Shown piece by piece: positions 1-11,065 of a DNA stretch of 34,881 nt. The stretch spans positions 418,182 through 453,062 of the forward strand of contig MU657188.1 of NCBI GenBank assembly GCA_026770575.1. Direction: 5' to 3'. Numbering within the stretch: the first letter of the stretch is position 1; each line of letters opens with the position of its first letter. The DNA is from Pelagophyceae sp. CCMP2097. Taxonomy: Eukaryota > Sar > Pelagophyceae. The translations under genes and the position numbers were made by a program. Below the pieces are notes generated by a model. The model saw nothing but the letters and a program-made list of their open reading frames with translations. It was not told the DNA's origin and searched no databases.

Positions 1-1146
1 AACTTTTTCTGCGTCGCGTTTGACGTTTTGTTCTCTGCAGGACACGTCAGCCTCACCACGAGAAGCGCACAGCACGGCCAGTCAGCCTCACAGCCAATAA
101 ATATTTTGAACAAGTTCTGAACTATCGCCTGAACTCTGAGTTCTGAACTTGTTCAAAAAAGTGAACCTCTCTAATCAAGGGACTTTAAAATATAATAATA
201 TGTTCAGAAAAAAACTTTTGACCAATCACAGAGCTAGAAATTGGAAATATGTTCAGAAAAAGTTAGATTCTAGTTGGGGCACTTCCTCGAAAGCCGATTC
301 TAATTGCTCCGTGCGGGGCCCACGTCAAGACCTACATCCCGCGACATCACATGGTTCCAGTGTGCAGCCGGATGGGCACCATTCCGTTTCGCCCCGCTTT
401 AGTGCGCCTGGGGCACAAGCGCTTGGCGACACGAAGACCAGCTGACTGCCCCTTCCCGTACAGCGTTGGGGTGTGCGGCGTCGGTTCAACTCCGCCCTTG
501 ACGGGCCTTCAGGCCCTTGGGGCCTTTGTGGGCTGTATTCGGCGAGTGACCGTCCTATAGGGCGGTGGCAGCTATGACGATTTGGAAAATCTGAGCGCCC
601 AGTGGAGTCCGATAGTGAGGTTTTCGCTTTAATAAGATATCCATTGAGCATTATTGGGCAGGAACTTCCTTTTTCCTCAATTGTAGAGCATTTCAGGGCA
701 TTTCCACGGGAAGAGACTGCGTCGAGCGTCAACTTGCGGTTTGGGTGAAACGAGGAGGCAAATGGATGCCGAGAGCGCTGAACCCAATCGAAGGGAGCAA
801 AGGCGCTCTGGGACCATGAATTCGGAAAGGCGTCGACGTCCCTGTGATTCGTCGCCGCAATTTCTCGTCGGCCGCGCCGTGCCGAGAGGGCCACCGAGTC
901 TCCAGAAGGTCCGGCGCGAGGCCCGAAGCGTCCTCGTCGGACCTCGCGGCCATCCCTGGCCTCGAGTCGGCTCGAGGTGTATCCATCGAAAGACGCCCGT
1001 CTCTGAAAAAGTCGGCCACCGAGAGCGGCTCGATTGGCTCGAGGGGGCGACGACACTCCCCAGCAGCATCGATAAAAGAGCCCAAAGATGCCGAACGCGC
1101 CGAGCTAGAATCGCGCACTTCGACGGACTCTACCGTCAAGACGCGT
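1..1146. other. Left flank without a supported gene
   Basis: The first 330 bases are less GC-rich than the rest. They hold an imperfect inverted repeat in which TTTGAACAAGTTCTGAAC near 104-121 is mirrored near 141-158 with one mismatch. A pyrimidine-rich stretch ending in CTCTGCAG at 33-40 could be a splice acceptor of a gene starting left of the window, but I cannot follow an exon from it. From 330 to 1146 the sequence is GC-rich and several frames stay open on both strands without any recognisable domain. I make no coding call. Confidence 0.4.
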
Positions 1147-2240
1147 CAGGAGCAGGGGCAGTGTATTCGGGTCGGGTCGGGTTTTTAATTTGTGGCGGTC
1201 CCTCGGGTCGCGGTTTGTCGAACGACCAAACTCGTCTTCTCGGGTCGGGTTCGGGTTCGGGCCACGGCCAGACCCGCAGGTCGACGTGTCGGCCAAGGCG
1301 CACAAACTCGGCAAACCCGACCCGCGGGTTGAAGGGCAAACCCGAATCCGTCATTTCCCCTATCTCCGGCTCCTCGGGACGGCCCTTCGAGACGGCCCTC
1401 GAGACGACCCTTGGAGACGACACCTCGAGACGGCCCCTTCGACGGCCACTCGAAACAGCGCCTTGAGACGCCCCCCTGGAGACGGCCCCTGGAGACGGTC
1501 ATTCGAGACGGTGCCTTTAGAGGATCCCTCGAGACGACTCCTCGAGATGGCTCCTTTCGATGGCCACTCGAAGCGGCTCCTTAAGACGGCCCCTCGAGAC
1601 GGTGCCTCGAAATGACCCCTGGAGACGGCTATTCGAAACGGCGCCTCGAGAAGGCCCCTCGAGAGGCTCGGACGGTCCCTCGGACGGTCGTTTGGGCGGT
1701 CACTTGGACAATTCCTTCTGACAGTTCCCTCGACGGGCCCTCTGTGACGGTCGCTTTGAAGGCGGTTTCTCGACGGTCCCTTGGACGGCCACTCGGCTGC
1801 CGGCCCCATCGACTGCAGCCTCTCTGCGACGTTCCCTGGGCGGGCCCTCAGACGGTCGCTTGGACGGGCCCTCGCACCGCTATCAAACCATATGGCATCC
1901 CGTGCGAGGAACGGTGAAGGGACCCCGTAAGGGCCCGAACACGCGTCTCTGGCAAGGAACCCTGCGTGGGGGCTTGATAGGGCCCTTGAAAGAGGCCTTG
2001 CAAGTGACCGTGCAGAGGCCTTGTAAGTGACCGCCAAAGAGGCCTTGGAGGGGCCCGTCCGGAGAGCTTTTCAATTTGTGCCCCAACCTCGGATCGCGGG
2101 TTTGTCAAACCCGTCTTCTCGGGTCGGGTTCGGGTTCGGGCCACGGCCAGACCCGCGGGTATACGGGGAAGGCCAAAACGCACAAAGCCGGCAAACCCGA
2201 CCCGCGGGTTTCGGGCAAACCCGAACCCGTCCCTGCTGAG
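1147..2240 (+). repeat. Composite dispersed repeat, copy 1 (module A - centre - module A)
   Basis: A module with the core GGGTCGGGTTCGGGTTCGGG and the motifs CCACGGCCAGACCCGC and GGCAAACCCGACCCGCGGG occurs at about 1147-1376 and again, shorter, at 2066-2240. Between them lies a minisatellite built on CTCGAGACGGCCCC-like units (about 1377-1670) and then a non-tandem segment (about 1670-2065) containing AAACCATATGGCAT and CGTGCGAGGAACGGTGAAGG. The same order of parts recurs at 30401-31435 and, with an expanded centre, at 4977-7015. Module A is itself partly self-complementary (GGGTCGGGTT against AACCCGACCC). There are no coding signs. The origin could be a non-autonomous mobile unit or a segmental duplication. 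Confidence 0.7.
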
Positions 2241-2317
2241 ACGCGTCGTCGAAGAACCTCGCTCCTGCTCCAGACTTGTAGCGGGTTGTAGCGGGCCTGG
2301 AAGCCTACCTTCGACTC

Positions 2318-2820
2318 GGGTTTGACGGTTATTCCCCTTTGGGCCAGCCCCACCCAGGGTGGATCTTAAGCAAGCAAGCCCATCTCGCGGCCCGAATCCG
2401 GCGCTTGTCGGGAGATTTGGCCCCAAATCACACCACTGTGTCGGGAGATTTGGCCCCAAATCACACCACTGTGGCGGGAGATTTGGCCCAAAAGTCCAAT
2501 GACCACCGTGGCGATGGGGAAGGCTTTCCAGGAGACGTTCAATCACACCCCCGTCCCATCACGGGGTACGACGGTGTCCCATCATGGTCCCATCACGGGG
2601 TGTGACGGGGTCCCATCACGGTCCCATCACGGGTCGTGACGGGGTGCGACGGCCCCGATCGTCGTTTCGTGTAGTTTGGAGGACGGCGCCGGGTTGGATG
2701 TTCGAGATCTCACCTTTTCTTCGACGGGAGTTCTTGCTTGCTTCAGATCCATCCTTCGGGTATCTTGCTTGCTTATCCACCCCAGGGGTGGGGCTGGCCC
2801 CAAAGGGAACCGTCAGACCC
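2318..2820. repeat. Inverted repeat flanking short tandem repeats
   Basis: The segment 2318-2379 (GGGTTTGACGGTTA, then GGGCCAGCCCCACCC, then AAGCAAGCAAGC) is matched in reverse complement by 2767-2820, with a few indels. The interior carries a 38-bp tandem repeat (GGGAGATTTGGCCC followed by CAAATCACACCACTGTG) present about two and a half times near 2409-2495. It also carries a run of GTCCCATCACGGG units near 2545-2655. No gene is visible. The arrangement resembles the termini of a degraded mobile element, but I found no target-site duplication. Confidence 0.6.
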
Positions 2821-3289
2821 AAAGGTATGCTCCCAGCCCCGGTGCCGGTGCCTCGGCACATACAGCGGGGCGTCTCTCCTCACAGAGGTCGAGCCGATCA
2901 CTTTGGTCGTGGTGGCCGATTGAAGGGTGGGGGGCGGCAGCAGCGGAGTCGTCCTGGACCGTGTGAAGGCCCATTGGCATGGGTTTTTCTAGACATTCTT
3001 CCTTGAAATCGTATACGGTGCTATTGGGCGTCGCCGCGGCACGGAAACGGAGCGAGGGGCAGGATAGATTCCTATGAATTTAAGAATTCAACGAGCCGAG
3101 TTAGCATGCCGTTGCAAGATTTTATCAAAGCCCCATTTGTGGGTATGGGCCCCATTTTAGCGGTTGTGCGGTGCGAAGGTTGTGCGGTGCGAAGGTCGAA
3201 ATTCCAGCTGGCCCCGGGCAACCCGGGCGCGAGGCGCGGCGACAGCGCGGCGAGCGCGCGTTTCCGCGCCGCCCGCGCTCCTCGCGCGC

Positions 3290-3462
3290 ATGCCGAGGAA
3301 TGGCGCCATTGACATGGGGCTCGGCCATGTCGCGTCAGCCTCGGGCCGCGCTCGAAGGGCCTGGGGGCCAGCCGGAGAGGCGCGGGCGACGGAGGACCTC
3401 GGGCAGCGCCTCCACGAAGCCCGCCACGCGCTGCAGATGCAGAAATCCGAGACGAGAGAACT
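3290..3462 (+). CDS. Candidate first exon of the large coiled-coil/Tudor-like gene
   Basis: The frame from the ATG at 3290 encodes about 57 residues and ends in a helical, heptad-like stretch (DLGQRLHEARHALQMQKSET). It runs straight into a donor-like site, CT|GTGAGA, at 3463, just before a stop. The exon ends in phase 2. The acceptor at 8652 (CCCTAG|G) opens exon 2 in the same phase and continues with another charged helical segment (LDQRQDRSS, then ARELELLLSE). The joined product is therefore one uninterrupted coiled coil. Another ATG in frame lies at 3314, and upstream exons are possible. The link rests on phase, splice motif and coiled-coil continuity only, with no homology, so it is a reasoned guess. 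Confidence 0.4.
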
Positions 3463-3533
3463 GTGAGAGGCGGCGTCCCTTTTCGGAAACGCGTCAAGCG
3501 TCACGTCCGCACACACACACGCCCTCTTAAGGC

Positions 3534-4960
3534 CCTGGTGCCTCCGTCCCCAGACGGCGTCAAAGACCCAGTTCGGGGTATTGTATTGGTCCCCAGACGG
3601 AGGAAGGCAACGGAGACGCTCCACGGGCTCCAGAGACGCCATCGACGGGCCGGAGACAGGGCCGGAGACGGGGCCGGAGACGGAGCTGGAGACGGGGCCG
3701 GTGACGGTTTGCCGACGGTCCCGGAGACTGCTCCGGAGGCGGCCTCGGAGGCGGTCCGAAGACTTGACTGTTCGGAGACGGCCCGTCGACAGTCTGTCGA
3801 CGGTCCCGGAGTCGGCCTCAGAGATGGGCCTGGAGACGGTCAGTATACGGTCCTGGAGACGGCCCCTCTGCAGTCTCGAAGACGGTCCGTCGAAGGTCCC
3901 GTCGACGGTTCCAAAGGCGGTTCGTATACGGCTCAGAGACGGCCCCAGAGACGCTTCCTGAGACGCTTCCGGAGGCGGCCCTGGAGACGGTCCCGGATTC
4001 GGACTCGAAGACGGGGCCTCGTCGGTCCGTATACGGTCCGGGATACGGCCCCAGAGCCGGATTTCAAGGGGGGCATCCAAGTCACCCCTTTCGTCGCGCC
4101 GCCCGTCGAAAGGGGCCGCGTCGAGGTTTGCGGGCCCCGGGGCCGGAGACGGTCACTTTGTGGTCCGGAGACGGGCCGTCGACGGTCCTCGAGACGGCTC
4201 GACAACGGCCCCGAAGATGGCCTCAGAGACGGCCCCGGAGACGGCCCCGGAGACGGTCTCTCGACGGTCCCAGAGGCGGTCCTTCTGCGCGGCCCCCGCT
4301 GACAGAGGTGCCATTCACGCCCTCCCTGTCAAGAAAGGCGCCGGTTTGGGGTGTGTCGGTCTCCAGACGGCGTCGAAAGGCCCAGTTTGGGGTCTGGTGT
4401 TCGTCTCCAGACGGGAGGTTGGTCTCCAGACGGGGCCTCAGACAGGGGCCGGAGGAAGGCCCCAGAGACGCTCCACGAACCCACGGGCCCGGAGACGCCG
4501 TCGATGGCCCCGGAGACGGGGTCTCTCGGCGGCCCCGGCGACGGTCCGTCGACGGCCCTGGAGGCGACCCCGGAGGCGGCCTAGGAGACGGCCCCGGAGG
4601 CGGCCCGAAGACTGCCAGGAGGCAGGCCCTCGGCGGTCTCTCGGCAATCCTCGAGATGGTTTCTGAAAAGGTCCCTCGGCGGTCTCTCCGCGGTCCCTTT
4701 CGACGGTTTTGGAGACGGTTTTGGAGACCGGAAGCAGGCCTGGAGGCGGTCCGTCGAATGACCCGGAGACGGTCTGGAGGCGGGTCCGGAGACGGCCCGT
4801 CGACGGGTCTGGAGACGGCCTCGGAGACGGTCTGTCGAGGGTCCCAGAGACGGTACCGGACGGTCCTGGACAAGGTCTCTCGACGGTCTGTCGACGGCCC
4901 CGGAGGCTGCTCCGGAGGCAGCCCCGGAGGCAGTGCCAGAGACGTGCGAGTTGCCTCCTC
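3534..4960 (+). repeat. GGAGACGGCCCC minisatellite block with single-copy spacers
   Basis: A 12-bp unit close to GGAGACGGCCCC, with variants GTCGACGGTCCC and GGAGGCGGCCCC, is repeated for more than a kilobase. Embedded in it are longer spacers that also recur elsewhere. One, with TCTCCAGACGG and AGACGCTCCACGGGC, lies at about 3590-3640 and 4360-4490 and also at 28690-28760. The other, near 4062-4140, reads GGGGGCATCCAAGTCACC and then CGAAAGGGGCCGCG, and has a counterpart at about 28960-29035. The block is thus the same compound repeat that fills intron 3 of the succinyl-CoA ligase gene. It has no stop codons in several frames. Confidence 0.75.
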
Positions 4961-4976
4961 GAGAGCTGCCTCCTCG

Positions 4977-7015
4977 CAGGAGCAGGGGCGGTGTATTCGG
5001 GTCGAGTCGGGTTTTCGATTTGTGCCGCACCTAAAGGGTCGCGGGATTGTCAAACGACCAAACCCGTCTTCGAAGGGTCGGGTTCGGGTTCGGGCCACGG
5101 CCAAACCCGCGGGTATACGGGTCGACCAAAACGCGCAAACCCGGCAAACCCGACCCGCGGGGTGAAGGGCAAACCCGAACCCGTCGTTGCACCTATCTTC
5201 GGCTCATTGAGACGACCCCCTGAGACGGCCCCTTGAGACGGCCACTCGAAACAGCGCCTAGGGACGGCGCTTCGAGAAGGCCCCTCGAGTCGGCCCCTTT
5301 CGACGGTCATTCAAAACGGCGCCTTGAGACGGCCCCTGGAGACGGTCAATCGAAACAGCGCCTTGAGACGGCCCCTCGAGACGGTGCCTCGAGGCGACCT
5401 CTCGAGACGGCCCCTTTCGATGGCCATTCGCGGTGCCTCGAGACGACCTCTCGAGACGGCCCATTTCGACGGCCATTCGAAACGGCGCCTTGAGACGACC
5501 CCTCGAGACGGCACCTCGAAATGGCGCCTCGAAAAGGCTCTCTCCGCCCCTCGAGGCGGCTCCTGGAGACAGCCATTTGAAAAGGCCCCTCGAGACAGCT
5601 TCTCGAGACGGCCTCTTGAGATGGCCCCTCGAAACGGCCCTTTCGATGGCCATTCGAAACGGCGCCTTGATGAGACGGCCCCTCGAGAGTCTCGGACGGT
5701 CTCTCGGATGGTCGCTTGGGCGGTCCCTTGGACGGTTCCTTTGGGCAGTTCCTTTGAGGGTCCCTCGACGGGCCCTCTGTGTCAGTCGCTTTGATTGGCG
5801 GCCCCTCGACGGTCCCTTGGACGGTCACTCGGCTGCCGGCCCCTCGACTGCGCCCCCTCTGCGACGTCCCCTGGACGGGCCCTCGGACGGTCCCTCGGAC
5901 GGTCGCTCGGGCGGGCCCTTAAAAGAGGCCTTGCAAGCGACCGTGCAAAGGCCTTGTAATTGGCCGCGAAAGAGGCCTTACACGGGCCCGCCCGGAGAGC
6001 GTTTCAAGGGGCCGTCCAAGGGGCCTCGCAAGTGACCGCGCAGAGGCCGGGCAAGTGGCCACCAAAGAGGCCTCTGCAGGGGCCCGCCCGGAGAGCTTTT
6101 CAAGGGCCCTTGAAAGAGACCTTGCAAGCGACCGTGCTGAGGCCTTGCAAGTGGCTGCCAAAGAGGCCTCGCAGGAGTCCGTCCGGAGAGCGACTTTGGC
6201 GGTCACTTGCCCGGCCTCTGCGGGGTCGCTTGCAAGGCCTCTTTCAAGGGCCCTCGAAACGGCGCCTTTGGACGGCCCTTCGAGAGGGCCCCTTGAGGCG
6301 GCCCTTCGAGACGGCGCCTCAAGACGGTCGTTCGAGACGGCGCATGAGACGGTGCCTCGAAAAAGCCCCTTAAGAAAGCCCTTCGAAACGGCGCCTCAAG
6401 ACGGCCGCTCGAGACGGCGCTTGAGACGGTGCCTCGAAAAGCCCCTCGAGAAGGCCCCTCGGAACGGCGCCTTTGGAGGGCCCCTCGAGGCAGCCCCTCA
6501 AGAAGGTCACTCTTGCCGGCCCCTCGAAAGGGTCCCTTGAAACGACCCTTCGACGACTCGAGAGGGCCCCTTCTCAACGTCGCGTGGACCGTGGCTCCCG
6601 ATGCAGCTTGGCGGGCGCCTTTATGAGGGCCGCCGTTCTCAAGACGTGCGGTTCGTGTGGTCCCGGATCTGTGTGATCCAATTACAAGAGGCCTCTGCAG
6701 GGGAGGGGGCCGTCCGGAACGGGCTCTGAGACGGGCCCTTGAAAGAGGCCGCCCGAGAGGCCTCGATAGTGACCGTGCATTCGGCCGGGCAAGTGGCCTA
6801 GAAAGAGGCAGGGGCCCGTACCGTCCAACACCCGGCGGCGGCGGCAGGTTCTCGGACGGAATCTTCGGGTTTCAATTTGTGCCGAAACCTCGGGTCGCGG
6901 GTTGGTCAAAACGCCCAAACCCGTCTTCTCGGGTTGGGGCCAGGGCCAGACCCGCGGGTAAACGGGTCGGTCAAAACGGAAAAAACGAGTTTCGGAAAAA
7001 GCCGAACCCTGCTCC
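4977..7015 (+). repeat. Composite dispersed repeat, copy 2, with expanded centre
   Basis: Module A is present at about 4977-5208 and again at 6865-7015. After the first copy comes a minisatellite of CGAGACGGCCCC and CCATTCGAAACGGCGCC units (5209-5690). Next is the segment CGGACGGTCTCTCGGATGGTCGC and its continuation (5690-5910), which matches 1665-1860 and 30885-31080. An extra 900 bases of AAGAGGCCTTGCAAGTGGCC and CGAGACGGCGCC units (5920-6560) lie before the second module A. The order of parts is the same as in the other two copies, so this is a lengthened member of the family. Confidence 0.6.
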
Positions 7016-8652
7016 TGGACGGGGCCCAGACAGGGGCCGGAGCAAAGCACCGGAGACGGTCCAGGGGCCCGGAGACGGTACTAGCGACGCCATTTCCCAG
7101 AGGCAAGCCCGAAGACGAAGCCGGAGAGGGTCCGTCAAAAGTCCCGGAAGCAGGTCTGGAGAGGGTCCGCCGAATGACCCGGACGGTCCGCCGAATGACC
7201 CGGAAACGGTCCTCTGTAGCCGTCGACGGTCTGGAGATTGTCCCGGAGACGAGACGAGCCCAACGGTCAGGAGACGGTCCTGGAGACGGGTCTGGAGACG
7301 GGTCTGGAAAACGGGTCTGGAGACCTCTCAGGAGGCGGCCCCGGAGACGGTGCCGGAGACGGTGCCGGAGACGCCGTCGACGTCCCGGAGACGGTCCTGG
7401 AGACGGCCTCTCGACGGCCCCGGAGACGGCTCCAGACCGGAGGTTGGTCCCCAGACGGGGTGCGGAGAAAGGAAAGGGAGAAAGGCACCAGAGACGGTCC
7501 AGGGGCCCGGAGACGGTACTGGCGACGCCATTGATCGCCCCAGAGACGGTCCCGGAGACGGGCCCGGAAACGGGGCCGGAGGCGGTCCCGGAGACGGGCC
7601 CGGGGAGACTGTTTGTCGACGGTCTTCCCGGAGACTGTTTGTCGACGGTCTTGGCGACTGCTCCGAATGTGGCCCCGGAAACGGGCCCTCTGCGGTCCAG
7701 AGACGGTCCGCCGATCGTCGACGGCCCCGGAATCGGGCTCGGAGGCAGTCCGTCGAACGTCCTGGATACGATGTGCAGTCCGGGGCCACCTCAAAACCAA
7801 GCCTCCGGGGCCGTATACACATCGTCTCCAAGGCCGTCTCCGGCTCCGTCCAAAGGGACTGTCTCCGGGACTCGGGACCGTCGAAAGGGGCCGTCTCTGG
7901 AGCTCTCGAGGGACCGCCGAGCAGGTCCATCGACGGACAGTCTCCAAGCCTGCTTCCGGGATGCCCAACGTCTCCAGACCGCCTCCAAGCCTGCCTTCAA
8001 AACCATTCTGGGACCGTCTACGGGACCGCCGAGAGACCGCCGACGATGCCCTTGTGCCACCGTAGAGCGCCTCCGGGACACGTTCCGGCCTTGGGAGCCC
8101 TCTCCGGGACGTTGGACGGACAGTCCTTGGCGACATTCGGGACCGTCTCCGAAACCGTCTCCGAAACCGTCTCCGAAACCGTCTCCGGAACCGTCTCCGC
8201 AACCCTCGAAAGGGACTGCCTCCGGACTGTCGACGTGGCCGCGCAGCGGCAGAGGGGCCGTCGTCAGGCCGTCTCTAGACGGCAGAAGGGCCGTTTCGAG
8301 GGACGGTCGACAAGGACGCAGAGACGGCCCAAAAGGAGACATCAAAAGGGGCTCTCGAGGGACCGTCGAAAGGGGCCATTGATGGGGTCGTCTCCGGGGC
8401 ATTGGATGGCTGCAGAGGGGATGTATGCAGCGTCGACGCAACGTTCGAGGGACCCTCAAGGCGGCCCCTTTCAACGTCCTCGGAGACAGTCAACGTCCTC
8501 GGGGACAGCGCGAGGTGCCTCCTCGAGAGCGCCGCCGTCGGACCCAAAGGCAGAGCCCGCATCCGGGCCCTCTCCTCTGCGATGCCGTATATGCTGCAAG
8601 TACACGCTGCGCTGTCTTCTCCGCGTAGACCAATCCTCGACCGGCGCCCTAG

Positions 8653-11065
8653 GTTGGACCAGCGCCAAGACCGCTCTTCGACCCTCGACGTCCACGCGCG
8701 CGAGCTCGAGCTGCTCCTGTCTGAGATTAATTCGTGCAAGCGGCCGAGTGCAGGGTATGCTGATCATTTTGAGGCACCGTCAGTGGACCACGTGGTCCAA
8801 TTACACGCCCGAGCCGCTTTGCTCGAAGGGTCGATTCGAGCGCAAAAAACGGCAGCCGACTCGTTGGAAGACCGCTTGCGCGCGCCCGCCGAGGCGGATT
8901 TGACCGCCGAGGCTTTTTTTTCGCAAGTGGAGCGGCTGAGGGAGGCCTTGCGAGGGCAACTCGGCGGGGATCTTCCAAACGATTTTACAAACGAATCGGC
9001 CCCGCCCCGGTCGGATTCCGGCGCGGCGGACCGGCTGGCGTACGCGCTGAGGAAGAACGAGCTGTTAGAAGCGCAAGAGCGGGCTTTGGACCTCGAAAGG
9101 GCAAAGTTGCAGCCGAGGTTTGTACCTCGTCGATCCACTTCAAAGCGAGACGCCGTCGTCTCGACCATGGCGGCGTCGTCTCGAAGGCGCGCCGCAGACG
9201 CCTCGGTTCAAAAACAAAAGGTCGACGAGTGGGAGCAACACGCCGAGAGGCGTTGCAAGCACCTTTCGCAGCTTAAATTAGAGCGCAAGTCCAAACGCGC
9301 CCAATCCGAGGCTGCTTCCCAGCGCGGGCGAAGGCAGAGGGTCCTGGATGAGGAATTCCGGCAACTCTTCGAACAGCCGAAAAGTCGCTGGGAACCGCCT
9401 CAAATGCTGTCGGAGAGCCGACCTCGCGCTCCTCCGCCGACGGCCGCCAAACGCTCGTACGTCGTCGAGTTCAGGCCGACGAGCGCGGCGGTCGATTTAT
9501 TCGCCATTTATTCGCGGCTCACAGGGTCTTCCGCCGACGGCTTTGCCGCAAACGGCCCGTCGAACGGCCCGTCGAACGGCCCGTCGAACGGTCTCGAACC
9601 ACTCCTCCGACGCGTCACTTTCGGCCCCGCCAGCTTCGACCGGGACATGCTCTCGGTGGACGTCCAAGCGAACGCGGAAGACGCGCTGGCGCTCGAGGCG
9701 GAGTTGGTCGCGGCTTTTTCGGGGGATATGAAAAGGGTCGTCGTTTACATGACGGACGCCGTCGACGCCCTGGAAGGCGACGGCGGCGACGCGGTTGGCG
9801 GCGTCTTCGACGATGCCGGCGGCGCTCGACACGCTCCGTCTGGCGGCGCGCGCACAGGATGGCGCGAGGCGGACGCCTGGGCCTCTGAGGCGGCGTCCGC
9901 GGCGTTCGCCGCGCCGTCCGCCGCCCCCTTTGAACCGGCGGAGCACTTGTTCGAGGTGCTCCCCGTCTCGGCAAGTGATTCCATCGAGTCGATTTTCAAG
10001 GCGTTGAAGCGTTTGACCGGCGTCACGTGGCATGCAAACGTCGGCGTCTCGCCAAAGGCAAAAGGCCCCGATTGGCTCGTCTTCCGAGCCCTGGGCCTTG
10101 AAGGCGCGGGCCTCCAAGGCGCTTTGGACCTTTTAAAAAAGGTACAGACGCTTTTCTTTCGGGAGCTTGCATCGGACAGGCTTGTTGCCTTCGTCGGCTT
10201 GACAGACGCTTGGCCGATGCAGACGCGGTCTCTTGACGGCGCGGCCATCTGCGCGGCCCCGGTGGAGGGCGCGTCCACGCTCGGCGCGGACGACGGCGAC
10301 GCCGGCGGCGACGGCGCGGCCGGCGACGGCGCGGACGACGGCGACGCCGGCGACGCCGGCGACGGCGCGGACGACGGCGACGCCGGCGACGCCGGCGCGG
10401 GCGACGACGGCGCGGGCGACGACGGCACCGGCGACGACGCGACGGCCGCGTCGCAGCCGACGGCCGCGTCGCAAGCCGCTTCGTTGTCGTCGGCCGCGTC
10501 GCAAGCCCTGTCGTCGGCCGCTTCATACGCGCCCGCCTTAGAAGGCGTGGCGCGCGAGCGCGTCACGTACGCAATCCAGTTCCAGGCCGGCGCCGACGCT
10601 TATGCCGTTGCGGCGCAGGTGTTTGCGCTGCCGCTGTTTGGCGTGGAGTGGGACACTCGGAACTTTATTCACACCACGAAGGGCCCTCTTGGCCAACGCC
10701 TTTTGTGCAGCGCTTGGCTTTCGGCTCATTCGGACAAGGAGGCGGCGTACCAAGTGTTCCGGGCCGGGCTCGTGGATGATGGCTCACTTGTGACTTTTGT
10801 GGAAATCGCATACGACTGGGACGCTCCCGACCTCGAAGACCCGAACACTGCCATCTTAGACGCAACGTACGTTGCAAAGCGCGGCCAAGATTTCAAGGCG
10901 CAAAAACGGCCGAGAAGGGCTTCCTCTTTAGAGGCGGCGGCGTTGGAACAAGCGATGCGCAAAGAAGCGACGTATCCCTTAGTCCGCGCCTTTCACCTGA
11001 AAAAAATCGACTCGCAACACGCGCTAAGGTTGGACGCGCTGGGCTACCACGACGCGCGCGACTTG
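8653..11065 (+). CDS. Exon 2: coiled coil plus three copies of an unrecognised domain
   Basis: The exon opens after CCCTAG|G in phase 2 and ends at TTG|GTGAGT, a near-ideal donor, in phase 0. The first 300 or so residues are charged and helical (for example VDEWEQHAERRCKHL and LEDRLRAPAEADL), consistent with a coiled coil. Three related segments of about 90 residues follow, at about 9455-9763, 9941-10213 and 10561-10823. Each starts with a short strand (YVVEF, LFEVLP, YAIQF), has a central helix and hydrophobic LF/GV core, and ends in a strand such as VVVYMTDA, VAFVGLTDAW or VTFVEIAYDW. The linkers are low-complexity: SNGP repeats near 9550-9595 and a Gly/Asp/Ala run at about 10285-10440. The end (KKIDSQHALRLDALGYHDARDL) begins a SAM-like helical domain finished in exon 3. 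I do not recognise the triplicated domain. Confidence 0.7.

Larger units (their letters stand above)
3463..8652 (+). other. Proposed 5.2 kb repeat-filled intron
   Basis: This stretch has no recognisable protein domain. It is a mosaic of repeat families also found elsewhere in the window: GGAGACGGCCCC minisatellite (about 3600-4960 and 7040-8220), the composite repeat (4977-7015) and CTTGCAAGTGGCC-type segments (about 5920-6240). Long open frames, one over 700 codons, run through it because the repeat units contain no stop codons. They should not be read as genes. The donor is GTGAGA at 3463 and the acceptor is CCTAG|G at 8652. If exon 1 is wrong, this is simply the upstream region of the gene and the acceptor belongs to another leader. 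Confidence 0.4.

Noticed and set aside
8402..8652. The ATG at 8402 as the true start of the large gene
   Set aside because: The first 80 or so codons are translated minisatellite. The coiled coil begins at the CCCTAG|G acceptor at 8652, so an upstream exon is more likely.
8753..8783. A tiny intron GTATGC...GTCAG within exon 2
   Set aside because: About 30 bases is too short for a spliceosomal intron here, and the frame is open and sensible without removing it.
6657..8903. A plus-strand open frame of about 750 codons, with similar long frames on both strands from 3100 to 8400
   Set aside because: The frame runs through GGAGACGGCCCC and related units that have no stop codon in several frames. 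The product is a low-complexity Arg/Gly/Pro string with no domain, and the overlapping real exon at 8653 uses another frame.
10023..10566. Minus-strand frames rich in Arg or Pro/Ser opposite exon 2
   Set aside because: These mirror the GC-rich Gly/Asp/Ala linker codons of the real exon on the plus strand.
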